Both the position numbers and the translations under genes were made by a program. The notes beneath the pieces are model-generated. The model made no database searches and was not told the DNA's origin. It was given only the letters and a program-made list of their open reading frames with translations. A stretch of 64,000 bases of DNA from Anthostomella pinea (taxonomy: Eukaryota > Ascomycota > Sordariomycetes > Xylariales > Xylariaceae), in contig CAUWAG010000007.1 in NCBI GenBank assembly GCA_963556695.1, forward strand, positions 1,240,001 through 1,304,000. Direction: 5' to 3'. Below, piece after piece: positions 11,845 through 22,316 of this stretch (its first letter is position 1; each line of letters opens with the position of its first letter).

Positions 11845-12059
11845 TGTGTTTAACTTCTCTGCGTGTGGAGCGATCTTAGACACCCGGCTGAGCTGAGGGG
11901 CGGGGGGTGCCGCTGCGCTGCGCTGTCCCCCAAGGGAGGTGTCGCAGGGACGGCGGCAGCTAATGGCTGGTAAGCCATAGCGAGGATTGTGAGATCCGGG
12001 GCTTAGTGTTTTGGCCGGATAGAGGCGTCTGTTAGCGTAATGGCTGGCTGGGGTAGGCT

Positions 12060-13200
12060 ACCCACTAACAGTGGGCGCCAAGAAAAATAATTTTAAAAAG
12101 AAGGTGCCTTCTAGAGCCGTGATTGTATGTAGTTCTTGCTCTAGGGTAGCCTCAGAGAGATTTTGGAGGATCTCTTTGAGTTCGGACTGTTCAAAATAGA
12201 CCCTTGATGGTGGCCTTGAGGAGCCGCCCATCCTTCCTTAGACTCGTTTGCGAGTTTGCAAAGTCGAGAATAGATATCCAGAACGTAAGAAGTCGTGCTG
12301 TATAAGAATTTCTCCGCTTGAGAATAACGTAAATGTTTCGATTGGTGTCTTCAAGTGTGCACATTTGTTAAGCTATCAACGGTCATATCATGCGTGGAAA
12401 AATGTCTGATTTCAAATTCCCCCTTTGTGGTGCGGTCGATTATCCACTTGTATATATGGTTCTCGTCGAGGTTGCGCATGACACGATAAGCAAAGGAACT
12501 CTGATACCTCACCGAGGTTCTTGAGGTTGAAGAACGCTTCAGGCAGACACTTTGGATCCAACGGTTTTATACAGGGGGTGGTGCCAGCCTCACCACCATT
12601 AATAACCAGTCGTTCCAGCAGTGGCGCACGTCAGAGTGGCAGTGAGGTCTTTTAGTGTCATACAGTCTTTCATTCGCAGCATCATGGTGCATGCTGGGCT
12701 ACCTGAAGCCCTCTGGCCAGCTGTTGGGCCTGTCTTATGTGACGGCCCTCCTCACACGTGATACCCTTGGCACCTACTGCGATCGCGAACTGATTCTCCG
12801 GGGTGACCTCGGGGTTCCGACGCGAGTTGGAAAATACCATTGTTTCAAATAGTAGAGCCACTGCTAGATCAGGGCCACAAACGTGTAACCAGAAAGAACA
12901 CGAAGCAGTCAGCTTGGAACACGGACTAGATCCATGTAACGCAAGCTTTCCCTACGATTACTGCGACCGAGATGCAAAGTATTGCGACAAGGGAATGGGA
13001 CCATGGTCCATGCAACGGTTGCAGGATAGGACTGGTAAGGTACGCACTCTGGCTTTCAAGCCAGATCAAACGTGGTGGAAAGCTGTTCACTGGCCTGAGA
13101 TCTTTGAGACATATATAAACCCCAAAGTGGAACATCATAACGTCGCTCCCGGGTAATGGACCACCCCCACAAGTGAACCACCCAATTCCAAATGCCATCA
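12060..13200. other. no recognisable gene
   Basis: Normal-GC sequence with scattered short frames. A segment at about 12560-12625 (ATACAGGGGG...ATTAATAACCAGTCGTT) loosely resembles 13720-13775 and 17085-17130, suggesting diverged repeats. No domain was recognised in any frame. Confidence 0.4.
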
Positions 13201-13262
13201 CCGTCACCCATCATCTCCGTCCTCACTTTCTGAACCCTCCCCACAAACCATAATGCAATCTT

Positions 13263-13550
13263 CAGTTTCACTAGGTAAATAAGATCCGCCTAATTCACTG
13301 CCGTTCGTGGCTTTCTGGGCCGACCGCGTTTCAAGACGTAATGTTCGCGGCCCCCAACACCGTCCCAGTATTCCTGCAACAGCTTGGGCGCAACCCTCTT
13401 GAGCTTGGACTCGTGCTCCATTGACGTTTCGTCTGGCGTGGAATGGTGCCCAACCCACTGCACCTCTAACTGGACACCTCCTTGAGGGGCCTGGTCATGC
13501 CGTAGCAGCTTGAACACATAGTATGTTTCGTCCCGAGCATTACTAGGCTG
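13263..13550 (-). pseudogene. chromodomain-like fragment with AT-hook-like tail
   Basis: On the minus strand the frame reads TYYVFKLLRHDQ, then LEVQWVGHHS, then LLQEYWDGVGG, the spacing of a chromodomain (beta strands with the YVV-x-K and W-x-G core, then a terminal helix). It ends in LKRGRPRKP, an AT-hook-like basic motif, and a stop. No start codon or upstream partner domain is found. Chromodomains bind methylated histone tails and occur both in host proteins and in chromoviral integrases. This could be an exon of either kind. Confidence 0.4.
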
Positions 13551-13599
13551 CCTGAATAGAGCAATGATGCAATCGCTGCTTCTGGGCTGCTTTTATGAT

Positions 13600-13930
13600 C
13601 TAGGAACCGTATCATGGCCAAACATGGAGTGAACCAGTCTCAGTGTCTAACAGCAGAAGGTCACGTACATATATAACCATTCAGTCTTGCCATAGTCAAA
13701 GGAAAAGTAGCCAGTCCAGCTGTTTCGTACAGAGGGCCGTGCAGGCTTCACTCCCATTGATAACCAATCATTATAGGGAGCATCGGCGATATGTGGCTAC
13801 CCTCTAGTTGAGATTGCTTTGTCCATCCCTGTGCACTCGCAAGAAGAGAGACAGAACCGGAGGAGCTGTGTCAACAGCCCATCCTGGCTTGTGATCTGTC
13901 TATGAGTCAACTTGATGGGGTAGTAGCGTG
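13600..13930 (+). repeat. diverged repeat, left copy flanking Fot element 1
   Basis: The part at 13880-13925 (CCATCCTGGCTTGTGATCTG) matches 17230-17275 (CTACCCTGGCCTGTGGTCTG) over about 45 bases. Another short match (ATTGATAACCAATCATT against ATTGATGGCCAATCATT) lies 100-150 bases upstream in both. The two copies are on either side of the Fot-like element at 14153-16386. Confidence 0.5.
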
Positions 13931-14152
13931 GTATCTCGAGGATTCTCGTACTTGCGGGGACCGTGACTTGTATGATCCTCAACAAATGGAGGTTTGGCAT
14001 CCCATCCATGGAGGTTGTGTTGTGATGCAACAATGCTTGTTGATAGTCCTACGAAACTCTGAGCCGACGTTTTTTACAACAGAGGTTGCCTTGCCATAGT
14101 CCACAAGCAATACCGGGAGATCAACTTTGTGGTGGGCAGTTTTTGCATCGTA

Positions 14153-16386
14153 CCATCCGACCCCCCGAACCGGCACACCCCCCCAACCGGCACAGCCAAA
14201 CCCCACAATCACCACCAAAAGTCCCCTTACTCACTTACACGGATTACAGCCCCTTTTGAGGGTATCTAGACTTTCTTTAGATGGTTAGATAGCCCTTTTC
14301 TTGGTGTTTAGCGGAATATAGATTATTTAATTGTTGGGCCATCGGTATCGGCATTTAGCAGCCTCCGTGCCCCGCCCTTAAATACAGATTTGCTGTAGAA
14401 TTCTCTCTGTGAGCCCCTGTCCCTCATGCACCACAGCATCCTGAAGCCAGCTACGATGCCTCCGCCCACGTATACAGAGGATGATGTGGTGGATGCCTAC
14501 CTAGACGTCACAGATAATGGCATATCCGTGAGAAAATCCAGCCAAAAATACGGCGTCCCGGCCAGCACGCTGTCAACACGCATAAGGGGGAGAGGGACTA
14601 AAACAGAAGCTCACACCACCGAACAGAGAATTTCTCCCGAGCAAGAAAGCAAGGTAATAGCCTGGATATTACGCCAGGAGACTTTGGGGCTTGCCCCCTC
14701 TCACTCAAGCCGTCAGGGAAATTGTGGTAACCTCCTAAAAAGAAAGGGGATTTTGCACCACTTGGGAACCACTATATGGACAGCTTTAAACGACATAACC
14801 CTACCATTCAGACTAAAATCGGCAAACGAATGGAATCTGCTCGGTTTAAGGGGTTTACTCCTAAGTCTGTGAACTGGTTCTTTAATATCTTGGAAGACTA
14901 TGACTGGGTGAAGCCAGAAAATACGTATAATGTCGATAAGGGCGGCATCATGTCGGGTTTTGGTAACTCTTTCGAGCCCCTTACCCTCACAGTCAATTAA
15001 CTACCCTTATAGGCATTGATTCCCTAGTTCTGGGAAGTTCTGAGACGAGGAAAGCTTTCCTAAAGAGCCCCCAGGGCCGCTCGTGGACATCTTTCATCAA
15101 GACCATTTCAGCTACCGGTAAAGTACTCAAACCAGGCTTGATTTTCAAGGGAAAAGATCTCCAAGTGCAGTGGTTCCTCGAGGAATTCCAGAAGATAGCC
15201 GACTGGTACTATATAACGTCGGAAAATGGCTGGACCAGTAACGATATCGCCTGTCAGTGGCTTGAGCACGTTTTCATACCACAAGTGGATGAAATTCGTG
15301 GCCAGGAGCAGTGGGAACCAGTCCTTTTGATCCTAGATGGCCATGGTAACCATACCTCCGTACGTACACCAATTTTTATTTATTTATTTATTGGTTGTTT
15401 GATTTATTCCGATTTAAACAATAACTGACTGTAGAACAGGACGAATTTATGATGTGGTGTTATTTTGTTAACATCTTGTTGTGCTTTTTCCCAGCACATA
15501 CCAGCCACAGAATGCAACCACTGGATAACGGCCCTTATAACGCCTTAAGTCCTACTACCAGAGATTCCTCACCCAGGTAAATTCTCTGACTGATTCTTTC
15601 CCTGTTGACAAGATCAACTTTATCCGCTATTATAGCAAGGCAAGGGACATGGCATTTACGCCAAAAAATATCCGCTCGGGCTTCTGAGTGACAGGATGCT
15701 ACCCAATTAGCCGCAAAAAATGTCTAGACTATCCAGAAATCCAAGAAAATAAGCGGAAGACCCCCAAGCCGGAAGAACAGGAAGACTCAGAGCTGGAGGA
15801 CCAACAGACCCCTACCACGAGCCGGCAAATCCGGGATTTCGGGAGGAACCGTTCTCCAGCCACTCGGCTGAAGTTCCGGAAGATCTCCCATGCCTTTGAG
15901 AACCAGGAGACGGAGCTGGCCATAAAAGACCAGAAGTTCAGGGCCCTGGAGGCTGAACTGGAGCGGTTACAGCCCAAGAAGAGGAAAAAGATACCAAATC
16001 CCAACAAAAAGTTCATAATAATGATAGAAATATTAGCCCAGGGTGGTGATCCATTAGTTCCGGTTGCTGTAGAGTCTTCTTTTTCTTCTTCAAAGTCAGA
16101 GGTTGTTGAAGACGAGGGTGAAAAGGACGAGGAGCTTGCGGACGCTGAGGAGGCTGTAGAAGCCCCTGTTGCAGAAGCCCAGATGACTAGATCCGGGCGG
16201 TCAATCCGGGCGCCGGCTAGATACGTCGATCGAGCAGCCAAAACACCACAGAATGATAATTTTGCTGACTTTTTTGACCCTATACAGCCTCAAATGTGTG
16301 TAAGTGAGTAGGGGGGTCTTTTGGTGGTGGTGGCGGGGTTTGGCTGTGCCGGTAGTGGGGGTGTGCCGGTTCGGCGGGTCGGATGG
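14153..16386 (+). mobile_element. Fot1/pogo-like DNA transposon, copy 1 (2234 bp)
   Basis: The element begins CCATCCGACCCCCCGAACCG and ends with its reverse complement. Terminal inverted repeats of about 90 bases carry a few mismatches and the TA target duplication is at 14151-14152 and 16387-16388. It contains a broken transposase gene. It has exactly the same length as the copy at 47275-49508 and differs by only a handful of substitutions. Pogo/Fot1 elements move by cut-and-paste using a DDE transposase with an N-terminal helix-turn-helix domain. Confidence 0.92.
14456..16311 (+). pseudogene. Fot/pogo transposase, broken (copy 1)
   Basis: ATG at 14456 opens MPPPTYTEDDVVDAYLDVTD, a psq-type helix-turn-helix. 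The frame breaks near 14705, resumes as MDSFKRHNPTIQTKIGKRME, and reaches NVDKGGIMSGF, where the family has NVDE. The second catalytic Asp is in LILDGHGNHTS. A 75-nt intron (15360-15434, GTACGT...CTGACTGTAG) interrupts the gene before QPLDNGPY, the third Asp. The C-terminal part (15688-16311) is in frame and holds a coiled-coil and basic/acidic tail. At least two frameshifts and internal stops prevent a full product. Confidence 0.85.
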
Positions 16387-16389
16387 TAG

Positions 16390-17590
16390 TCGTTATAGAA
16401 AACCTCGAAGACCAAGATGTCTAGCGGTGGCCACCTTTGTATCGCGATGAGTCGGCTTTCCTTCTCGGGTACTTGTAGGAAGGAACAGGTTTCGAGACCA
16501 ACTTGTTGGTGTGTAATATAGAGTATAACATGGCCCAGTCATAATCAACCATTCCTGGTCGCCTCTTGACTTGGATTCGGCCGGGGACATAGGGGGTTAC
16601 GTCAAGAGCCCATTGCTTATGATTCCTGATTGTGTCGAGCTCCTCGTCTGCGCCCCTCTCACCATGACCTTGACCTTGACCTGGACCTTGACTGTGTACC
16701 TTCGTCTAGCCTGGTCGTGTCGGCCGCCGAGGCAGTGCTGGTGACTTGTTTCGACACTAGCTTGTGGATATTGTTGGGCAGCACAGAAGAACCTCAGTTG
16801 TGGAGAAGCAGCGGCATGTGTGACAGCTGGAAGATGCATGCGTCTCCATCGTGTTCCTACTTGGACTTCTGGATTCATAGACGCTCATGACCAGTCATTC
16901 TCAGCCGCCTCCAGCCATAAGTTGGCAGTCTCTGCGGGTTTTCTGAATGTCCATGAGTCATCCTGAAAGCGCCTTCGCAGATTTCCAAAACGGCCATCGA
17001 TGCCTCGTCCGATGGTACGTCATCGATGCTCTCGAGAGGCTATGAAGGATAGGTCAGGGGGCAGTGACGTGGCGTAATACACATACATGGGAAACGCCCT
17101 GTATTATTGATGGCCAATCATTCTTAGTCATCATTCGAGTTGCCTTACGGTTCGCCCGCAGGAACCAGAGCATATAAGAGAAGGCAATGGCCCCTAAGAA
17201 TGATTTTGTTAACAATGATAGCTTATTGGCACAAAGCCTACCCTGGCCTGTGGTCTGTTTGAGAGTCATCCGGATCGTCAGATTCTATGTTGCCAAAATG
17301 TGAAAACCAAGGGCATAAAGGCTTGGCCATGCCACAATGAGGCTTGTATATCTCCTGAAAATGATTCTTCAGGCTGACACAGCTACAAATATTCTATATC
17401 ATCCCGACTACCTTTTCAGAAAGCCTGCTAACGAGGGATGACAGCCTCATTACCATCCTCAGAGGACCATCATCGTCGACGCTGACGCGCTTGACTCACC
17501 GGAAACGGTGACCTTCTGATACGTGGAAGAGGCTGCGGCGAGAGCGAACGGCGGAGACCTCTGTGGGGATATTTCCCACCTGGTCTCCTG
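16390..17590. other. no recognisable gene; contains right copy of a diverged repeat
   Basis: No convincing gene. 17060-17280 is the counterpart of 13600-13930. A short run of ACCTTG hexamers occurs at about 16667-16697. The remaining frames are short and unrecognised. Confidence 0.4.
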
Positions 17591-17594
17591 TCTA

Positions 17595-19323
17595 TGTCGG
17601 CATACCCAAAGCCGCAACCGCCCCAGATGCATGGTGAGTATTTCTTCCTTGTTGATATTCTTCTTAACGCCACTATTTTGAAATCGAAATTATGATCAGA
17701 TTGGGTGGTATTGGTCGCCACTTGGTCGAATTGCAACTAATTACCCCGCGATCTCCAGCATTTGACTCATCGAGGTCTCAGTATCAATATTCAGCAGAGC
17801 AGGATAATGCGGCAGAGAGTCCGTATAAGGATATCACGCATAAGGAGTCAAAAAAACCTGAGCAAAGACCGAGCCCACCCAGACCGGAGCCCGACCAGCT
17901 CATCAACGCTGCTACCATTAGCTACGGCTACCCTCCGGCGGCCCATCAGGCTGTCACTTCAAGTTATGAAGTAGGTTACAGCAGAGACAACAGCATGATC
18001 GGCCCCTACCACCGCTCGTTGTACGCGGCCGACTACCCGCGACCACCACTGCTTGAAGCTCCGACATGGAGCCCCTACGGATCGTCCATGACGCCTCATA
18101 GTCCCAGTGCCATTCATCACGCGATAATAACGCGCCCGAGCATCACGACTCTGCCCATGCCGACGTCGAGCGTACCGCAGCTGATCTGGACCAGCACGAT
18201 ACAGACGTCCGGATCCTCCAGTCCCGCGCAGATGAACCCGTACGCCATGCACTCGGCCAAGGCAAACCTCAAGATCGACGGCGATCTAGAGGCGATGGCA
18301 AGCAACTGGACACAGGAGGAGTGGGATAACCGAAGGCGCATAGTCATGTTCAACAGGAAGCAGCAGAGCTCAACGCTCCAACAAGCTTCAAGCCCGTCAC
18401 CGTCAGTGAGAGGCCACTGAACAGCATCTGCATCAGCTGCATATACTGGGCGGAGAAGAACGAATGTTATGTGACCAGTGTCGACACCATCTCGCTGTTA
18501 GAGCAGCTCGTGGCGTCTCCCGCGAGGTTCACGGTGGAAGAGAAGAACCGGATACAGCGCAACCTGGAGGAATTCCGGCCCCTGACGGTGAGCAAGGCTA
18601 AGGCGGACAGCGAAGAGGTCTTCAAGATCATCATGGCATTTCTGAATCCAAAGCCGCGCAATATCGCGAAGGACGTCAAGGTGTTTCCTTGGAAAATACT
18701 GGCTAGGGAGCTCAAGAAGATTGTATCGAGATATGTGAGTAAAGTCCCCGTCCTGGCCATCTTTTCTTTCTCTTTCTCGCACCTTGCGATCGAGTGATTT
18801 TTTAATCTTGCAGCCCATGTCCCAGGTTGGAAATAGTATCAAAACATGTGATGTAATGAGACTGATAGACAATACTCTAATCCGCATCGCCTTCTTCGCA
18901 GCTCCCTTCAGGCCCGGGACCGACCATGCTCACACCTCTCAGCAGAACGAGCCCAGGACTCTACGCAATGCCCCATACCCCAACAGTATCCGACGGCGGC
19001 GGGTACTCCCACAATGACTCGCATACGACGGCATCGCCGCGCTCGCTCTCAGGCGCTCCCCCCAGCTGGGCGGCCTACGCCGGATGTATCCTCTCCCCGA
19101 GTCCCAAGACCCATTCACCGCAGGCAGGGATCAGGACTCCTGGCATACCTTCCTACGGGCAGGCAGACGCGAGACAGCACTCGAAACATCACTACGGCCT
19201 CGCACCGCATAGCCAGCGGTGGGACTCGGCAGTCGCGAATGGGTACGGCGATGCTTCTGCGTCGCCTGCGTACACGAGCCACCACCATCAACACCAGAGT
19301 CATGTTTGTAGGTTAATGCCGTG
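17595..19323 (+). pseudogene. medA: MedA/Acr1-type developmental regulator, frameshifted copy
   Basis: A first exon at 17595-17633 (MSAYPKPQPPQMH) is followed by an intron to about 17699. The Pro/Ser/Tyr-rich body leads to the conserved core: NLKIDGDLEAMASNWTQEEW (about 18270) and, in a shifted frame, CISCIYWAEKNECYVTSVDT, RFTVEEKNRIQRNL, and KPRNIAKDVKVFPWKIL. An intron from 18736 to about 18900 precedes a His/Pro/Ser-rich tail that stops at 19323. MedA, Acr1 and Ren1 are nuclear regulators of conidiation and adhesion in filamentous ascomycetes. The frame changes at about 18380 (CTCCAACAAGC, a 2-base change), and the exon 2 start is also out of frame. Likely a decayed duplicate. Confidence 0.65.
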
Positions 19324-20265
19324 AAACGCGGCTATCACCGCCTGTTCCTGAAACGGGGCCAATGATCCAATCCAGATCTGGATGATGGATCACAGGTGGG
19401 CTCCAGCTTCATGAATCAGAGCTAAAGGTGCCGGACAACAGCTTGATGAAGGTCCGTGTCGCATCATCAACAAAACAGTCCGTCACCCTCTGTTTCCGAT
19501 TCTTCGACAATCGCATTCTACAGATTCACCTCTAACAAAGTGCACACAACAATCCTATCATCCGTATTCGTTCTGCTTTGTCTCTAGTTACGCCACGGAA
19601 TATCTAGCATCTTCGCTCGTCGCATGGCGTGCCGTTCTGCGACACCGTTACGCTGATCCCAAAGCTACCCTTGCAAACATTCCTCCGCACTCCTCCTCAC
19701 AGCGGCAGTGAGTCGTGTTGATCACTCGGGAGGGGCATTCCATTCTTCGGTCTCAGTCTCGACCAATACACACATTCCCTTTCTCCGCGCGCTCTCTCTT
19801 TCTGCCAATATCACATCACTTCTCCTCTATACACGTGAACACTACTTCGGTCTGCTGCGATCTCGGCGTTTCCCACGCCATCATGTCGATTCGTCACTGA
19901 AGACGTCCACCCGGATCGTTGCTTCCCCTTTGCGATCGTATCGGCAACTTTACACCATCCATCTACAAGCGCTGCCTTCGTTCACAGCATTAGGGTTCTA
20001 CCTACCAGATACCATCAAACGCAATCGCAATCGCAGCGTCCCTGACTACGACTACGGCTATTAGCTGTCCACCTCAGCTATTGACGCTTGAGCAATTTCC
20101 TTACCGCCACAACGCCAAGTACAGCACTTCTTTACTCAATACAAGCACAGAGGAACCGAATATCGACCACTTCGCCCCTCATTTTCGCTTCTGTTCTAAT
20201 ACTCTAATATCTAATAACCACACGCCACTTGTCGGGTGTAAATAACCTCATCACCACGCTCCATC
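19324..20265 (+). promoter_or_regulatory. intergenic, CT-rich promoter/5' leader of the PH-domain gene
   Basis: From about 19700 to 20265 the plus strand is rich in C and T tracts (TCTCCGCGCGCTCTCTCTTT and similar), as common just upstream of fungal start codons. It leads to the ATG at 20266. 19324-19700 shows nothing specific. The short frames inside are probably not translated. Confidence 0.4.
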
Positions 20266-20630
20266 ATGGCCGAGACAACAACGCAGTGCGTTACCCACGC
20301 GAAGGGCACGAGGATACCGGGCCGCGGTGCGACCATCAACATCCCCTGCTTGAGCGGACCGGCTAGTCGTCTGCGGAACGCCATAGGCCTGCCGGCATCC
20401 AGTCCAGTAACCCAGAACGGAAGCTTCGAGTTTGATCGCGTGGTCAAGTCGGGTTACGTCCACAAAAGTACTCGGAAAACAAAGGTAGGTGGACAACTGG
20501 GTCTCGATATCAGCGTCTTGGATACTGACTTGCTATTCTCGACAGGCCTGGAAACACGTATTCCTCGTTCTCTGGCCGAATTCGCTCTTCATCTACAAAT
20601 CCGACAGCGAAAGCAAACTGCGCCATAAGC
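20266..20630 (+). pseudogene. PH-domain protein, 5' fragment cut by a Tc1-like element
   Basis: The ATG at 20266 opens a frame of about 73 codons, followed by an intron (GTAGGT at about 20485 to the CGACAG acceptor near 20546). The spliced frame gives SFEFDRVVKSGYVHKSTRKTK joined to AWKHVFLVLWPNSLFIYKSD and ESKLRHK. This is the first half of a pleckstrin-homology domain (lipid binding) as in widespread fungal PH proteins. Homology stops at about 20630, where minus-strand Tc1-like transposase sequence starts. The rest of the gene is absent. Confidence 0.6.
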
Positions 20631-20632
20631 CT

Positions 20633-21180
20633 CACACGAAAGCGGCTTATCCTGATGCTCCTCAGCCCATTTTAGTCGCTTGTCTGCGTGTTCCTGGGTC
20701 AAATACGGACGTGTTGCGGCTTCGTGATGCCCGATGCCCTCCCGGAGCAGATGGCGACCGATAATACGCGTTGACTCCTTCAGATTAAACGCTCGCTTCA
20801 AACTAAGTAGAGAAATGAACGGATTACCGTCAACTACCCTTAGTATGGCCCTCTTTTCGATTCTAGTTAGGGATTGTGGTCGACCACGGCCTTTGGGAGA
20901 GACGCCCCAGTCCTGAGAGGTGAAGCGCTTTTTGATCCCGCGACAGGTGCTTGCTGACACTCCCTCAGCAAGCTCCACCTTCTTGCTCGATTCGCCTGCG
21001 GATAGCCTTCCCCAAATGCGATTGCGCTGACGAGGTGTTGTATGAATTCCTGATTTTTTCGGAGTTTTTTTTGTGTACACGAGGCATCGTAGAAGTTGTG
21101 GTGTTAGTCGTGGCAGAAAGGAGGAAACGCGAAAAATCGCGGGGTTGGGGCGGGGTGTTTGGTTTTTTTGTCACCCCACT
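20633..21180 (-). mobile_element. Tc1/mariner-like element, truncated 5' part
   Basis: On the minus strand a near-continuous frame begins MPRVHKKNSEKIRNS and continues in a second frame as RQRNRIWGRLSAGESSKK, FTSQDWGVSPKGRGRPQSLT and LLREGIGHHEAATRPYL. This is the paired-like DNA-binding half of a Tc1-type transposase. It breaks off at AEEHQD near 20640, before any catalytic DDE residue. The ATG side lies next to GTACCTACCTACCTAAC at about 21180. No second terminal repeat was found. It abuts the PH-domain gene fragment. Confidence 0.7.
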
Positions 21181-21199
21181 GTACCTACCTACCTAACCT

Positions 21200-22316
21200 T
21201 CCGAGTCTCCATTTTGAGGCCTATCAGGGTCCGGCTTGGTAGAGCTTACCGCTGTAAAGCTCAGACCGTCTGACGGCTCGAAAATAAGTATGAAGATGCC
21301 ATATAATTTCAGATCTTGGTGGTCTTTACATCTGGGTACTTTGATCTGCTCAATTTGATGGTGACTGATTGGGCTCAATTGGGCGGGCAGCTTCCCAGCG
21401 TGAATAGCCATCTACAGTGCACTTCAGGGCATTCGTCGGGCGTGAGCCGTAGCAGGTCAGCCGATTAGCTGCGCTTTCTAGGCCGCTTCCGATGCGAGCC
21501 TGAGCCGTGGCCACGATGGCTGACCTGTCTGCCTGTGACTGCCCGCACCGCGAATGCCTCCGAAGTTGTTGTTGTTGTAGGAGGAGGGAGGTTCGGATGT
21601 GGGCCCAGCTGGACTGTAGAACCACTCATCACGGTCGGGTTTCATGTGGAGATGCCATTCAACTTCAGATTATCGTGTCTCCCACAGTGGGCCTTTGGTC
21701 GCGTTCAATTAGATGACTGTTGGGTGTGTTCAATCAGGCCTCTTCCCAGGCTAGCTGGCCACCACGATCTTGTTTTGTATGTCGATGGCATGTTAATACA
21801 TATCAAGACGATATCCGTCGCAGCTGGACCTGTTGGTGAGCTTGGTGGTTAGGTAGCCCGCTGACAGATGGCTGTCAGGTGGGGCACCCTACTGTGTAAT
21901 AAGGTGCAAGACGGGATCAAGACTATATAAAAAGTCACCGAGTCGCTATCTCGCGTCTGATCAGTCAGCCATCACAATCAATAAACTACTCCACGTACAC
22001 AGCCATCTTGGCGCTGTTTCGCACGACGAGAACGCGTGCCGATCCAGTGGCTGTGGTGGTCATCACATTTACCTATGGTTGCATTAAAAACCAACAGTTG
22101 CACTGCTGCCGATATGCAATATACAGAAGCACACCACCTTGCCTGCAACCAGGCGCATGACATTAGGTACGCACCGGGTACATACATGTAATCGGGGTTA
22201 GCTGTTGCGTGTCGTCGAGCGGCAATGCCTCTGGCATATAAAGCACTGGGCCACCAATGCTGTGTTGCAGGCCTGCCGACTCCGACTCCTCATTCCTTCT
22301 GAAGTCATCCGCAAGC
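21200..22316. other. intergenic, no recognised gene; TATA-like sites
   Basis: Normal-GC sequence without a recognisable protein. A clear TATATAAAAAG lies at 21924-21934, followed by a leader-like stretch but no good ATG frame. It may belong to a lost gene or be a distal start for the thioesterase gene. Confidence 0.4.
22235..22244 (+). promoter_or_regulatory. TATA-like box of the thioesterase gene
   Basis: CATATAAAGC lies 73 bases before the ATG at 22317, in the usual range for a fungal core promoter. Position and sequence only; no transcription data. Confidence 0.45.

Larger units (their letters stand above)
7445..11850 (-). mobile_element. decayed Tad-type LINE (non-LTR retrotransposon)
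   Basis: On the minus strand the order is ORF1 with zinc-knuckle-like cysteines (11844-10158), then ORF2 with an apurinic endonuclease-like domain (10090-9242), reverse transcriptase (9008-about 8100) and the post-RT thumb/connection region (7951-7445). This is the layout of Tad/I-clade fungal LINEs, which copy themselves by target-primed reverse transcription. All frames are interrupted. No 3' tail or target duplication was identified, and 11850-12060 (GC-rich, CTGCGCTG repeats) may be its 5' leader. Confidence 0.8.

Noticed and set aside
15729..16241. 170-codon minus-strand frame, Ser-rich, present in both Fot copies (also 48851-49363)
   Set aside because: Antisense of the transposase C-terminal frame. 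Its serine runs are the complement of acidic and lysine codons, so it is a shadow.
16667..16697. ACCTTG hexamer run
   Set aside because: Only about five imperfect units; too short to be informative.
19708..20064. 118-codon frame upstream of the PH-domain gene
   Set aside because: CT-rich leader sequence gives Ser/Leu/Arg-rich chance frames; no motif.
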